Source: Massilia eurypsychrophila (GTDB lineage: Bacteria; Pseudomonadota; Gammaproteobacteria; Burkholderiales; Burkholderiaceae_D). From it: a stretch of 64,000 nt of DNA. The DNA is taken from NCBI RefSeq assembly GCF_002760655.1, contig NZ_PDOC01000003.1:348840-412839 (forward strand), written 5' to 3'. Shown here piece by piece: positions 28,891 to 38,252 of the stretch (within the stretch, counting starts at the first letter, position 1; the number at the start of each line of letters is the position of its first letter). Below the pieces are notes generated by a model that made no database searches, had not been told where the DNA came from, and saw nothing but the letters and a program-made list of their open reading frames with translations. The position numbers were made by a program, and so were the translations under genes.

Positions 28891-30501
28891 TTAGCGCTTG
28901 ACCTTGCCCAGCGGGTCATCGCGCTTCCAGGCCGGCATCGCCGGCGCATTCGCCACCGCGTAGCCGAGGTTCAGCGTGAACTGCGCCTGCTGCACCATGC
29001 CCGACAAGTCCCAGTCCGGGTTGTACTGGTCGCTGACCTGGTGGTAGTCCTGCTTGAACGCGACCATGCGCGCGCGCGAGGCGTCCGGATGGGTCGCGAA
29101 CTCGAACGAGCCGTCGCCGGAAAACACCGCCGAGCCGACGTTAAATGCCGGCACACCGGCCTTGGCGAACATGAAGTGGTCGGCGCGGAAGTAGGCGCCG
29201 CCGAGATCCGGCACCGTCGGCGCCAGGCGCAGGCCCATGCGCCTGGCCACTTGCGCGGCGCTGGCGTGCAGGCTGCTGCGTTCACTGCCGGCCACGCCCA
29301 TGTCGCGCGTCTTGCCGACAAAATTCATGCTGTCGAGGTTCAGGTCCGCCGCCGTCTTCGCCAGTGGCCATAGCGGGCTGCGCACGTACGCGAGTGCGCC
29401 GAGCAGGCCTTGCTCCTCGGCGCAAGGCCACAGGAAGATTTGCGTGCGCCGTGCCGGCTTGGCCAGCGCCGCTTGCGCCATCGCCAGCAGCGCTGCCGAG
29501 CCGGACGCGTTGTCGATCGCGCCGTTCCAGATGTGGTCCGGTTTGCCGTCCGCCGTGCCGATCCCGAGGTGATCCCAATGCGCAGAATAGATCACCGCCT
29601 GGTCCTTCAGCGCCGGATCCGTGCCCGGCACCAGGCCGGCGACGTTGAACTGCTCGACCTGCCGGATCGTGCTGTCGACCGCGGCGCGCGCCTGGACCCC
29701 AAGCTCGACTGGCTTGAAGCCGCGCATCTCGGCCTGCGCGCGCAGCGTGTCGAGGTCTTTGCCGGCGGCGGCGAACAAGGCGCGGGCGGCGTCTTCATGA
29801 ATCCATCCCTGCAGCGCGTTGCCGGCGCCGGCCAGCTGGAAGCGCTCGTGGCTGAAACTGGTGGCCGGCACGCTCCACGGATACGATGCCGATTCGGTCG
29901 TGTGGATCAGCAGGATGCCGGCCGCGCCCTGGCGCACCGCCTCTTCGTACTTGTACATCCAGCGGCCGTAATAAGTCAGCGATTTGCCGCCGAAACGGGT
30001 CGGCTCGCCGGCGGTCGGGCGCGGATCGTTGACCATCACGATCAACAGTTTGCCCTTGACGTCGACGCCGCTGAAGTCATTCCACCGCTCGTCGGCGCCA
30101 TCGATGCCGTAGCCGGCGAAGACCACCGGCGCGTCGAAGCGCACCGCGGCCGTGCCCTTGGCGTTACCGAGCAGGATGTCGCGTCCCAGCACCGGCGCCA
30201 GCACCTTGCCGCCTGCCTCGAAACGCACCGCGCTGGTCGGCAGCGTCGTCGTCCCTACCAATTGCACCGATTGCCGGTAACCCTTGCCGGCCGCGGGCTT
30301 CAGGCCGATCGCCGCCGCCTGCGTTTCCAGGTAGCGCACGGCCAGTTCGCCGCCGCGCTGGCCGGTGCCGCGTCCTTCCAGCAGGTCGTCGGCGAGGAAC
30401 GAAAGGTGGGCGCGCAGCGTGGCCTCGGCGACCACCGGCTGCGCCAGTGCATTCAGGCTCGCCAGCGCAAGGCAGGCGGCAATCAAAGGGAAACGGTGCA
30501 T
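28891..30501 (-). CDS. M28-family metallopeptidase with PA domain
   Basis: Exported zinc aminopeptidase-like protein, 536 residues, with signal peptide MHRFPLIAACLALASLNALA. A PA-type insertion (about 130-260) precedes the catalytic domain. Metal ligands are visible in order: SAHWDHLG (His, Asp), GAIDNASG (Asp), AEEQGLLG (Glu pair), LDSMN (Asp) and ADHFMFAKAGVPAF (His). The ATG at 30499-30501 has GGAG six bases upstream; the open frame before it reaches into the palindromic repeat and is not coding. It converges with the beta-barrel gene. Confidence 0.92.
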   Translation of the reverse strand: MHRFPLIAACLALASLNALAQPVVAEATLRAHLSFLADDLLEGRGTGQRGGELAVRYLETQAAAIGLKPAAGKGYRQSVQLVGTTTLPTSAVRFEAGGKVLAPVLGRDILLGNAKGTAAVRFDAPVVFAGYGIDGADERWNDFSGVDVKGKLLIVMVNDPRPTAGEPTRFGGKSLTYYGRWMYKYEEAVRQGAAGILLIHTTESASYPWSVPATSFSHERFQLAGAGNALQGWIHEDAARALFAAAGKDLDTLRAQAEMRGFKPVELGVQARAAVDSTIRQVEQFNVAGLVPGTDPALKDQAVIYSAHWDHLGIGTADGKPDHIWNGAIDNASGSAALLAMAQAALAKPARRTQIFLWPCAEEQGLLGALAYVRSPLWPLAKTAADLNLDSMNFVGKTRDMGVAGSERSSLHASAAQVARRMGLRLAPTVPDLGGAYFRADHFMFAKAGVPAFNVGSAVFSGDGSFEFATHPDASRARMVAFKQDYHQVSDQYNPDWDLSGMVQQAQFTLNLGYAVANAPAMPAWKRDDPLGKVKR

Positions 30502-30586
30502 CGATGCTCCAGGTGAAAGCGCGTCGTTCGGGCGCCCGTGATTTGTCGTGACCAACGCAGCGGCGCCGCTGTCGGTTTGAAACGCT

Positions 30587-30689
30587 GGTGTCAGGTCTGA
30601 CATTCGGACATTTCTAAACAAAATGTACGAATGTCAGACCTGACACCAGAACTGCTTGAACTAAATGTACGAATGTCAGACCTGACACC
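30587..30689. repeat. palindrome plus third arm, GTCAGACC family
   Basis: A 27-base arm (30587-30613) and its complement (30621-30647, one mismatch) flank a seven-base loop. The right arm is then repeated exactly at 30663-30689, 42 bases further on. The cores GGTCTGACA and TGTCAGACC match the palindromes at 6442, 54067 and 54491. Arrays of this type resemble REP/BIME elements mobilised by REP-associated transposases; no transposase is present here. It lies between the M28 peptidase and rluF genes. Confidence 0.85.
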
Positions 30690-30700
30690 GGAACTGCGAC

Positions 30701-31447
30701 TTAGAACTGTTCGTCGGGCCGCAGGTAGCGCCATTGCCCGACCGGCAAATCGCCCAGCTTGACCTTGCCGATGCGGACGCGCTTGAGGCCAATGACCTTC
30801 AGCCCGACCATGTCGCACATGCGGCGGATCTGGCGCTTCTTCCCCTCGCGCAGCGTGAAGCTGAGCTGGTCGTCGTTCTGCCAGCGCACCTTCGCCGGCA
30901 GCAGCGCCTTGCCGTCCATCCAAAGGCCGAAGCACAGCTTCTTCAGGTCCGAATCGGGCAGGGTGCCCGGCTTGGTGTACTGGACGCGCACCAGGTATTC
31001 CTTCTCGATCGCGGTGTCCTGGCCGATCAAGGTCTTGGCCACGCGGCCGTCCTGGGTCAGCACCAAGAGGCCCACCGAATCGATGTCGAGCCGACCGGCC
31101 GGCACCAGCGAGCGCAATTGGGTCGGGTGGAACTGCTCCGGCGACGGGTCGTCCGGCCAGCGGTTCTCGGCCTTGATCAGCGCGATCGCCGGCGTGTAGC
31201 CGTCTTCGGCCTGGCCGCTGACGTAGCCCATCGGCTTGTTGATCAATACCGTGACGCGCTTGGACTGCTCGGCGGCGGCCTGGCGCTCGACCGTGATCTT
31301 CTGATCGGGCATGACCTTGCTGCCCAGTTCGGACACCACCTGGCCGTCAACCCGCACCCAGCCGCGGGCGATCCATTCATCGGCTTCGCGGCGCGAGCAC
31401 AGCCCGAGTTCGGACATGCGTTTGGAGAGGCGTAACAGTTCACTCAT
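30701..31447 (-). CDS. rluF: rRNA pseudouridine synthase, RluF-like
   Basis: A 248-residue RsuA/RluF-family pseudouridine synthase. N-terminal S4 RNA-binding domain (RLSKRMSELGLCSRREADEW) and catalytic domain with the active Asp in AGRLDIDSVGLLVL, then EKEYLV and GKKRQIRRMCDMVGL. The last segment and length resemble E. coli RluF (23S rRNA U2604) more than RsuA or RluB, but target assignment by eye is uncertain. It ends close to the palindromic repeat. Confidence 0.75.
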   Translation of the reverse strand: MSELLRLSKRMSELGLCSRREADEWIARGWVRVDGQVVSELGSKVMPDQKITVERQAAAEQSKRVTVLINKPMGYVSGQAEDGYTPAIALIKAENRWPDDPSPEQFHPTQLRSLVPAGRLDIDSVGLLVLTQDGRVAKTLIGQDTAIEKEYLVRVQYTKPGTLPDSDLKKLCFGLWMDGKALLPAKVRWQNDDQLSFTLREGKKRQIRRMCDMVGLKVIGLKRVRIGKVKLGDLPVGQWRYLRPDEQF

Positions 31448-31478
31448 TGGTTCGGTCGTCTTTTCTTAAACTTAAACT

Positions 31479-34061
31479 TTAAACTTTTAATGCGTCCAGC
31501 AGCGCCGTTTCGAGCTGGATCTGGTTGCGTTGGCTGGAGAGCACGGCGCCGTCGACCAAAAACACGTCCTCGACGCGCTCGCCGAGCGTCATGATCTTGG
31601 CGGTGTGCAGGTTGATGCGGTAGCGCGTCAGTACATTGGCGATCGAGTACAGCAGGCCGGTGCGGTCGTTGGCCGAAATCGACAGCAGGTAGTGCTGGCC
31701 GCGCTCGTCGGGCCGCAGGTCGACCGTCGGCGTGATCGGGAAGGTGCGCGACAGGCGCGACAAGCGCCCGTGCGATGGCGCCGGCAGCGGCCCCTGCGAC
31801 GTCAGCAGCTCGCAGATTTCGTGCTCGATCAGGTTGATGATGTCGCGGTAGCTCTTGGCGAAATTCTGCTCGGTGACCATGAAGGTGTCGAGCGCGTAGC
31901 CGTTGCGCGTGGTGTGGATCTTGGCGTCGAGGATGCTGAAGTTCTTGCGGTCGAAATAGCTGCAGATGCGCGCGAACAGGTCCGGCTGGTCCTTGATGTA
32001 GACGGCCACCTGCAGGCCTTCGCCGATCGGCGCCAGGCGACACTTGATGACGGGCTTTTGCGCGTCGATGCGGTCGTACAGCGCGCGCGTCTGCCAGGCG
32101 ATGTCGGCGGCGTCGTGGCGCAGGAACCAGGCCACGTCGAGCTGGTTCCACAGCGCTTCGTGCGCGTTCTCGGGCAGGCCCCACAGCCGCAGCATCGCGC
32201 GCGCCTCGTCCTGGCGGTTCTTCAGTTCGCGGTCGGCCGAATGCGGCTCGCCGCCCAATACCCGCAAGGTCACTCGGTACAGGTCTTCGAGCAGCTTGGC
32301 CTTCCACGCATTCCACACCTTCGGGCTGGTGCCGCGAATGTCGGCCACCGTCAGCAGGTACAGCGCCGTCAGGTGGCGCTCGTCGCCGACCACTCTGGCG
32401 AACGCGGAGATGACGTCCGGGTCGGACAAGTCCTGCTTTTGCGCCACCTGCGACATCGTCAGGTGCTGCTCGACCATGAAGGTCACCAGTTCGGTGTCTT
32501 CTTCCTTGATGCCGTGTTCTTCGCAGAACTGGCGCGCGTCGGCGATGCCGAGCTTGGAATGATCGCCGCCACGCCCCTTGGCGATATCGTGGAACAGCGC
32601 CGCCACGTACAACAGCCACGGGTCGCGGAAGTTGGCAATCAGCTGGCTGCAGAACGGGTATTCGTGCGCGTGCTCGCTCATCGTGAAGCGGCGCATGTTA
32701 CGCACCACCATCATGATGTGCTGGTCGACGGTATAGACGTGGAACAGGTCGTGCTGCATCTGGCCGACAATGCGGCGAAACACCGGCAGGTAGCGACCGA
32801 GGATGCTCATGTCGTTCATGCGCCGCAGCGCGTGCACCAGCCCGACCGGCGCCTGCAGGATGCGTAAAAACAGCGCGCGGTTGACCGGGTCGGCGCGAAA
32901 GGCCGCGTCGATGCGGTCGCGCGCGTGCCACAGCGCGCGGATGGTGCGCGCCGTCATGCCCTTGATGTCGGGGCGCTCGGTCATGACGACGAAGATCGCC
33001 AGCATCGACGACGGATGCTTTTCGAACGTGTCGTCGTCGCGGATGTCGATGAAGCTGCTGACGGCGTTGAAGTAGTCGTCGATGATGACCGCTTCGGACG
33101 GCTGCGGAAACAGCTGCGCCTCGATGTTTTGCAGCAGGATCGTGTTGAGCTGGGTGACCGCCTTGGCAGCCCAGTAGTAGCGCTGCATCAGGAATTCGCT
33201 GGCGCGGCGCGCGTTCGGCCCGGCGCCGCTGTCCTTCAGCCCGAGCGAGCGGGCGATCGCGTCCTGCACGTCGAACACCAGCCGGTCTTCGCGCCGGTTG
33301 GTATGCAGGTGCAATCGCACGCGGATGTCCTTGAAGGCGCGCTCCTTTTCCATCAGCGCGCGCGCTTCGGTCTGGGTGATCAGGCCGCGCGTGGCGAGCT
33401 GGCCGAACGAGCTGGCAAGACCTGCCGCCTTGGCCACCCACAGGATCACCTGCAGGTCGCGCAGGCCGCCCGGGCTCTCCTTGCAGTTCGGCTCGAGCGA
33501 GAAAGCGGTGTCCTCGTACTTGGCGTGGCGCAGGCGCATCTCGGCCGTCTTGGCCTGGAAAAAAGCCTGCGGATCCATCGCTGCCTGGTAGCGCTCGTGC
33601 AACTGGTCGAACACGGCGCTGTCGCCGGCCACCAGGCGCGCTTCGAGCAGGCTTGTTTGCACCGTGATGTCGGCCTGCGACTCGGTCATGCATTCGTCGA
33701 CGGTGCGGATGCTGCTGCCGATCTCCAGGCCCAGGTCCCACAGCAGCTGCACCAGTTCTTCGAGCTTGCCGCGGGTGATGGCGTCGGCCGGCTCGGACAG
33801 CAAGATGAGCAGGTCAACGTCGGAGTAGGGGAACAGTTCGCCGCGCCCGTAGCCGCCGACGCCGACCAGCGCGCTGGTGGCCGGCAGGCCGGCCTCGCTC
33901 CACGCCACGGTGAGCACCGCGTCTACGCTCTGGCGCAACCCGCGCAGCAGCTTTTCCGGCTTGCCGTCTTCATGGAAGGCGGCCGTCAGCAGCGCGCGGT
34001 CGGCCTTGAGCTGCTGCTTGAGCTGGTCGCGCGTGTGGGCTTTGCGTTCGGCGGCCGGCAT
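31479..34061 (-). CDS. glnD: bifunctional uridylyltransferase / uridylyl-removing enzyme
   Basis: Nitrogen sensor that uridylylates PII when glutamine is low and removes UMP when it is high. The 860-residue product has the nucleotidyltransferase motif [20 protein letters not shown], a GlnD-type linker, an HD domain ([19 protein letters not shown]) and two C-terminal ACT domains that bind glutamine. It begins four bases after the map stop, so the two are co-transcribed. Confidence 0.96.
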   Translation of the reverse strand: MPAAERKAHTRDQLKQQLKADRALLTAAFHEDGKPEKLLRGLRQSVDAVLTVAWSEAGLPATSALVGVGGYGRGELFPYSDVDLLILLSEPADAITRGKLEELVQLLWDLGLEIGSSIRTVDECMTESQADITVQTSLLEARLVAGDSAVFDQLHERYQAAMDPQAFFQAKTAEMRLRHAKYEDTAFSLEPNCKESPGGLRDLQVILWVAKAAGLASSFGQLATRGLITQTEARALMEKERAFKDIRVRLHLHTNRREDRLVFDVQDAIARSLGLKDSGAGPNARRASEFLMQRYYWAAKAVTQLNTILLQNIEAQLFPQPSEAVIIDDYFNAVSSFIDIRDDDTFEKHPSSMLAIFVVMTERPDIKGMTARTIRALWHARDRIDAAFRADPVNRALFLRILQAPVGLVHALRRMNDMSILGRYLPVFRRIVGQMQHDLFHVYTVDQHIMMVVRNMRRFTMSEHAHEYPFCSQLIANFRDPWLLYVAALFHDIAKGRGGDHSKLGIADARQFCEEHGIKEEDTELVTFMVEQHLTMSQVAQKQDLSDPDVISAFARVVGDERHLTALYLLTVADIRGTSPKVWNAWKAKLLEDLYRVTLRVLGGEPHSADRELKNRQDEARAMLRLWGLPENAHEALWNQLDVAWFLRHDAADIAWQTRALYDRIDAQKPVIKCRLAPIGEGLQVAVYIKDQPDLFARICSYFDRKNFSILDAKIHTTRNGYALDTFMVTEQNFAKSYRDIINLIEHEICELLTSQGPLPAPSHGRLSRLSRTFPITPTVDLRPDERGQHYLLSISANDRTGLLYSIANVLTRYRINLHTAKIMTLGERVEDVFLVDGAVLSSQRNQIQLETALLDALKV

Positions 34062-34065
34062 TGGC

Positions 34066-34893
34066 TTACGCCGCTACCGCGGGCGCCTGCTTGGCAACGA
34101 TGGCCGGCGGCGGCGGGGTGCCGGCCGAGGTGGTCAGCACTTCATAGCCGGTTTCGGTCACCAGCACGGTGTGCTCCCATTGCGCCGACAGGCTGCGGTC
34201 CTTGGTCTTGATGGTCCAGCCGTCGCCCATTTCGCGAATGTCGCGCCGGCCGGCGTTGATCATCGGCTCGATCGTGAAGATCATGCCCGCTTCCAGACGT
34301 TCGAGCGTGCCCGGTTTGCCGTAGTGGAGAACCTGCGGCTCTTCGTGGAACACGGTGCCGATGCCGTGGCCGCAAAATTCGCGTACCACGCTGTAGCCGT
34401 GCTTTTCGGCGTGCTGCTGGATCACGTGGCCGATGTCGCCAAGATGGGCGCCCGGCTTGACCTTGGAGATGCCGAGCCACATGCATTCGTAGGTCACTTC
34501 CGACAGGCGGCGCGAGAGGATCGACGGCTCGCCGATGAAGAACATGCGGCTGTTGTCGCCATGGAAGCCATCCTTGATGACGGTGATGTCGAGGTTGACG
34601 ACGTCGCCGTTCTTCAGCACCTTGTCGCCCGGAATGCCGTGGCAGATGACGTCGTTGACCGACGTGCAGATCGCTTTCGGGTAAGGCGTGTAGCCGGGCG
34701 GGCAATAGTTCAGCGGCGCCGGGATCGAGCCTTGCACGTTGGTCATGTATTCGTGGCACAGGCGGTCGAGTTCGCCAGTGGTGACGCCAGGCTTGACGAA
34801 CGGAGTGATGTAGTCGAGCACTTCGGCGCCGAGCCGGCCCGCCACGCGCATGCCGGCGATTTCTTCGGGGGTCTTGATGGAGATGGAGGACAT
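34066..34893 (-). CDS. map: methionine aminopeptidase type I
   Basis: Removes N-terminal methionine. A 275-residue product with the metal ligands in [18 protein letters not shown] (two Asp), GHGIG (His), TIEPM (Glu) and QWEHTVLVT (Glu). Slightly longer than E. coli Map because of a Pro/Ala-rich C-terminal tail. Start taken at ATG 34891-34893; an in-frame TTG at 34911 is possible, and neither has a strong ribosome site. In most relatives map is directly divergent from rpsB; here three unknown genes separate them. Confidence 0.95.
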   Translation of the reverse strand: MSSISIKTPEEIAGMRVAGRLGAEVLDYITPFVKPGVTTGELDRLCHEYMTNVQGSIPAPLNYCPPGYTPYPKAICTSVNDVICHGIPGDKVLKNGDVVNLDITVIKDGFHGDNSRMFFIGEPSILSRRLSEVTYECMWLGISKVKPGAHLGDIGHVIQQHAEKHGYSVVREFCGHGIGTVFHEEPQVLHYGKPGTLERLEAGMIFTIEPMINAGRRDIREMGDGWTIKTKDRSLSAQWEHTVLVTETGYEVLTTSAGTPPPPAIVAKQAPAVAA

Positions 34894-34961
34894 AGATTTC
34901 ACAATCGACAAATGAGTATGTGCGCATCGCGGAACATTTATGACGCGCGCGGATAGTTCTC

Positions 34962-34967
34962 ATTATA
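34962..34967 (-). promoter_or_regulatory. candidate -10 of the map-glnD promoter
   Basis: A perfect TATAAT is read on the minus strand 69 bases upstream of the map ATG. No good -35 is seen at 16-18 bases, so only the -10 is claimed. Confidence 0.35.
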
Positions 34968-35091
34968 AGGGATGTCGATATCTTCCGATGATGGGTGTCC
35001 GTAAAACTAAGTTCCCAGGCTTCGCCAAGCTAGTAGAGGGTGCTATTCTGGCATGCTTGCCTTTTTGCTCAGCCGTAGGATGGGAATTGGA

Positions 35092-35451
35092 ATGTACGCT
35101 CAAGTTACCGTCACGGCAGCCTACGACCAGGCAGTGCGTCGCCGGGCGTTGCGCGCGCAAATGGGCGCTAATGAGGTTGCGCCGATGTTCGCCTTGATGC
35201 GCACCCGTTTCGCCAAGAAAGCCGAGGAGATGGCGGCGACTGTTGTTGCGGCGCAGGCGTTACGGGACGCCGCTGTAATTCTGTACTTCTTCGACGGGCC
35301 CGATACGATCACCATATATATTAGTGCGCCCGCGATGGCAGAACTGAAGACGCAATCGCGCCGAGTGATCCGCCAGTTGCTGCCTTTGCTAAAAAGAGGA
35401 AAAGGTCGTCAAGGTGAATATTCTGGCGGAAGGCGAGCTTGGTATCGATAG
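35092..35451 (+). CDS. unknown protein, first gene of the map-rpsB cassette
   Basis: Not recognised. About 119 residues from the ATG at 35092 (MYAQVTVTAAYDQAVRRRAL); in-frame ATGs at 35053 and 35080 would add 13 or 4 residues. The N-terminal half is helical and basic, the middle has a strand-rich stretch (AAVILYFFDGPDTITIYISA), and the C-terminus is Arg/Lys/Gly-rich. No signal peptide or membrane segment. GC content is visibly lower than in neighbouring housekeeping genes. The next gene starts inside its 3' end, so they form one unit. Confidence 0.6.
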   Translation: MYAQVTVTAAYDQAVRRRALRAQMGANEVAPMFALMRTRFAKKAEEMAATVVAAQALRDAAVILYFFDGPDTITIYISAPAMAELKTQSRRVIRQLLPLLKRGKGRQGEYSGGRRAWYR

Positions 35452-35695
35452 TCTTATCTTGAATGGGTCAAGAGTTTCCCTGCTTCGCCAGCTCATCAGC
35501 GTTGCGGGTGAGAAATGGATCAGTAAGCTGCTGGTGCCGACAATAATTTTTGGCCTGACTTCCAAGCTGCTCGCGGGAACTGCTGCGGTGAATTCGGCGC
35601 TCTACGGGTTTGTTGCGGCGTTCATCTCGTTTCTCGTGGAAGTGGCACTTTTCATCTATCATGGAGATGAGTGGAAGTGGGAGGAGGCGCCATGA
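35414..35695 (+). CDS. unknown small membrane protein, second gene of the cassette
   Basis: Ninety-three residues from a GTG at 35414, with an AAGAGGAAAAGG ribosome-site-like stretch just upstream. A polar N-terminus (GEKWISKLL) is followed by two hydrophobic segments (about residues 41-58 and 62-82) and an acidic, Trp-containing tail (GDEWKWEEAP). It overlaps the first cassette gene by 38 bases and the third by ATGA. Family not recognised; the two-helix hairpin recalls small immunity or holin-like proteins only in topology. Confidence 0.6.
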   Translation: MNILAEGELGIDSLILNGSRVSLLRQLISVAGEKWISKLLVPTIIFGLTSKLLAGTAAVNSALYGFVAAFISFLVEVALFIYHGDEWKWEEAP

Positions 35696-36148
35696 ATGAT
35701 TTTACTCATCCGGACTCGGCACGCTGGGCCGGCCGGTTGCTTACCAGGTCCGAGCGCGATTTGGTCGCGACACTGTCTGAGGTGCTTCCCGCCCCATTTG
35801 TCTGGGCGGGGGAGCCGGACGTGATAAGCGTCGTTTCTCCTGGTCAAGACGATCTCTTCAAATATCGTCCAGCGTTTCTCATCCGCAACCAGCAAACCGG
35901 TCGTGTCCTCGCTATCGAACTCAGCACCCCCCCCGGGGATGTCGCGGGCCAACCTGATGAAGTTGAAAATGATCAGCGATGCCTATCGAACATCGGGTGA
36001 TCAATTCCTGTTGATCTTGAATGGCGAGCGTGACGCTCATCCTGCGCGAATCCTGAGTTGCGATGGGGTTCGTACGGCCTGGGTTGGCGACGGCAGCAAC
36101 ACCACGCCGATTTCGGCGATTCGAGACGCCCTTACAGCGGAGTCTTGA
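35692..36148 (+). pseudogene. unknown protein split by a C8G4 frameshift, third gene of the cassette
   Basis: The ATG at 35692 has a strong GGAGG site. Frame 1 reads MNDFTHPDSARWAG to LAIELSTPPG, then drifts out and stops at 36000. The +1 frame continues directly as MSRANLMKLKMISDAY through QFLLILNGERD to a TGA at 36148. Removing one base from C8G4 (35927-35938) joins both into about 151 residues. The layout RPAFLIRN...VLAIELS...KMISDAY...FLLIL weakly recalls PD-(D/E)xK nuclease-fold proteins but lacks the expected Asp and Lys. It could be a pseudogene, a phase-variable gene, programmed frameshifting or an assembly error. Confidence 0.6.
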
Positions 36149-36173
36149 ATTAAGGTGCCAAATGGGTTAGAAT
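36145..36173 (+). promoter_or_regulatory. sigma-70 promoter of rpsB
   Basis: TTGAAT (36145-36150), exactly 17 bases, then TAGAAT (36168-36173): a strong promoter. Its -35 contains the TGA stop of the preceding cassette gene, so the cassette ends at the promoter without disturbing it. Confidence 0.85.
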
Positions 36174-36306
36174 CTCGGGTTGCTTGATCTGGTTTTTCGA
36201 GCAAAGAAGTAAATCAACAGCAAATTATTGTTAAATCGCGAGTCCGGTCGCAAAGGGTGCCTGAATGGTGACTGACCGGATTCCAGACCCAACCCTGGAG
36301 AAATAC
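36174..36306 (+). promoter_or_regulatory. rpsB 5' leader with hairpin
   Basis: A leader of about 125 bases. TCCGGTC (36243-36249) pairs with GACCGGA (36274-36280), enclosing an in-frame ATG at 36265 that is probably not used. Ribosomal S2 leaders in proteobacteria are known sites of autogenous control; a similar role here is inferred. Confidence 0.5.
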
Positions 36307-37059
36307 ATGTCCGTAACAATGCGTGAAATGCTGGAAGCCGGTGTCCACTTCGGTCACCAAACCCGTTTTTGGAACCCAAAAATGGCGCCGTTCATCTTCG
36401 GCCACCGCAACAAGATCCACATCATCAACCTCGAAAAGACGATGGCGATGTATCAGGAAGCAATGAAGACCGTCAAGCAGGTTGCCAGCTCGCGCGGCAC
36501 CATCCTGATGGTCGGCACCAAGCGCCAGGCGCGCGACATCATCGCCGCTGAAGCCCAGCGCGCCGGTGTCCCTTACGTCGACCAGCGCTGGCTCGGCGGC
36601 ATGCTGACCAACTTCAAGACCATCAAGACCTCGATCAAGCGCCTGAAGGACATGGAAGCCCAGATCGAAGACGGTTCGGTCGAGAAGCTGTCGAAAAAAG
36701 AAGGCCTGATGTTTGAACGCGAAATGATCAAGCTGCAAAAGTCCATCGGCGGCATCAAGGACATGGGCGGCGTTCCTGACGCAATCTTCGTCGTCGACGT
36801 CGGCTACCACAAGGGCGCCATCACCGAAGCGGGCAAGCTGGGCATCCCGGTCATCGGCATCGTCGATACCAACCACTCGCCAGAAGGCGTCACCCACATC
36901 ATCCCGGGTAACGACGACTCGTCGAAAGCGATCATGCTGTACGCCCGCGGCGTCGCTGATGCAATCATCGAAGGCCGCGCCAGCGCGACCAACGAAGTGG
37001 CCGACATGGTCAAAGCTTCCGGCGGCGACGAATTCGTCGAAGTGTCCGAGCAGGCGTAA
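36307..37059 (+). CDS. rpsB: 30S ribosomal protein S2
   Basis: A 250-residue small-subunit protein starting [20 protein letters not shown], the canonical S2 N-terminus, with [13 protein letters not shown] and the signature [16 protein letters not shown] lies eight bases before the ATG at 36307. The frame also opens at 36265, but those 14 residues lie in the leader hairpin and are not conserved in S2. First gene of the rpsB-tsf unit. Confidence 0.98.
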   Translation: MSVTMREMLEAGVHFGHQTRFWNPKMAPFIFGHRNKIHIINLEKTMAMYQEAMKTVKQVASSRGTILMVGTKRQARDIIAAEAQRAGVPYVDQRWLGGMLTNFKTIKTSIKRLKDMEAQIEDGSVEKLSKKEGLMFEREMIKLQKSIGGIKDMGGVPDAIFVVDVGYHKGAITEAGKLGIPVIGIVDTNHSPEGVTHIIPGNDDSSKAIMLYARGVADAIIEGRASATNEVADMVKASGGDEFVEVSEQA

Positions 37060-37093
37060 TAATGACAGCGGCGCTGCTAGCGCCGCATCATCG

Positions 37094-37128
37094 AAAAAAG
37101 GGTGGCATCGAGCTCACCCTTTTTTTTA
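37094..37128 (+). terminator. terminator/attenuator between rpsB and tsf
   Basis: AAAAGGGTG (ending 37104) pairs with CACCCTTTT (from 37115), and eight T residues follow. A strong terminator at this place lowers tsf expression relative to rpsB, as is usual in this operon. Confidence 0.85.
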
Positions 37129-37196
37129 AACAGAATATGCATCACGCGCGGCGCCCGAGCGGCGCCCCACTCGAATTGACTAATTAGGAGAAACAC

Positions 37197-38105
37197 ATGG
37201 CAGCGATTACAGCAGCGATGGTAGGCGAACTGCGCGGCAAGACCGACGCACCGATGATGGAATGCAAAAAAGCACTGACCGAAGCCGACGGCGACATGGG
37301 TCGTGCGGAAGAAATCCTGCGCGTCAAGCTTGGCGGCAAGGCCTCGAAGGCGTCGTCGCGCATCACCGCCGAAGGCGTGGTCGTGGCTTACATCGCCGGC
37401 AACATCGGCGCGCTGCTGGAAATTAACAGCGAAACCGACTTCGTCGCCAAGAACGACGATTTCCTGGCGCTGGCCAACAACGCCGCCAAGCTGGTCGCGG
37501 AAAACAACCCGGCCGATGTCGCCGCGCTGCTGGCCCTGCCGCTCGACGGCAAGACGCTCGACGACGTGCGCGCCGCACTGATCGGCAAAATCGGGGAGAA
37601 TATGTCGATCCGCCGTTTCCAGCGTTTCGAAACCACCGGCAAGCTCGCTTCGTACCTGCATAACTCGCGCATCGGCGTGATCGTCGAATTCGACGGCGCC
37701 GACGAGCAGATCGGCAAGGACATCGCCATGCACATCGCCGCAATGAAGCCAGTGTCGCTGTCGTCGGACCAGGTGCCTGCCGAAATGATCGAGAAAGAGC
37801 GTTCGGTCGCCGCCCTGAAAGCACAGGAAGATGCCGACAAGGCTGCCGCTGAAGGCAAGCCGGCGCAGTCGCCGGAAATCCTGGCCAAGCGCCTCGAAGG
37901 TTCGGTCCAGAAGTACCTGAAGGAAGTGTCGCTGCTGAACCAGCCGTTCGTCAAGAACGACAAGCAGTCGGTCGAGCAGACCCTGAAGGCGGCCAACACC
38001 ACCGTCAAGTCGTTCACGATGTATGTGGTCGGCGAAGGCATCGAGAAGAAGCAGGACGACTTCGCCGCTGAAGTTGCAGCGCAAATGGCTGCCTCGAAGC
38101 AGTAA
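37197..38105 (+). CDS. tsf: translation elongation factor Ts
   Basis: Nucleotide exchange factor for EF-Tu. A 302-residue product with the N-terminal UBA-like motif [20 protein letters not shown] and the signature [16 protein letters not shown] lies seven bases before the ATG. Follows rpsB after a terminator. Confidence 0.98.
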   Translation: MAAITAAMVGELRGKTDAPMMECKKALTEADGDMGRAEEILRVKLGGKASKASSRITAEGVVVAYIAGNIGALLEINSETDFVAKNDDFLALANNAAKLVAENNPADVAALLALPLDGKTLDDVRAALIGKIGENMSIRRFQRFETTGKLASYLHNSRIGVIVEFDGADEQIGKDIAMHIAAMKPVSLSSDQVPAEMIEKERSVAALKAQEDADKAAAEGKPAQSPEILAKRLEGSVQKYLKEVSLLNQPFVKNDKQSVEQTLKAANTTVKSFTMYVVGEGIEKKQDDFAAEVAAQMAASKQ

Positions 38106-38114
38106 GTTGACAAG

Positions 38115-38136
38115 CGGGCCGGAAGGCCCGTTTTCT
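38115..38136 (+). terminator. Rho-independent terminator after tsf
   Basis: CGGGCC (38115-38120) pairs with GGCCCG (38125-38130) around GGAA, followed by TTTTCTT. It separates rpsB-tsf from pyrH. Confidence 0.85.
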
Positions 38137-38252
38137 TAACTGAAGTAAAATTCTCCACCGGCCCGCGCGCGGGGCGGTGCGACTGCCGGGCGGCCCACCA
38201 GGCTGCCACGGGCAAGTCAGAACCGAATAAACCGTCACTCAGGAGCCTCTAC

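Noticed and set aside
34940-36160. Prophage or insertion sequence as the source of the map-rpsB cassette
   Set aside because: No transposase, integrase, terminal inverted repeat or target-site duplication is visible; only a lower GC content.
36265-36306. An upstream ATG that would extend ribosomal protein S2 by 14 residues
   Set aside because: The ATG lies in the leader hairpin, without a ribosome site, and S2 homologues begin at the downstream ATG with GGAG.
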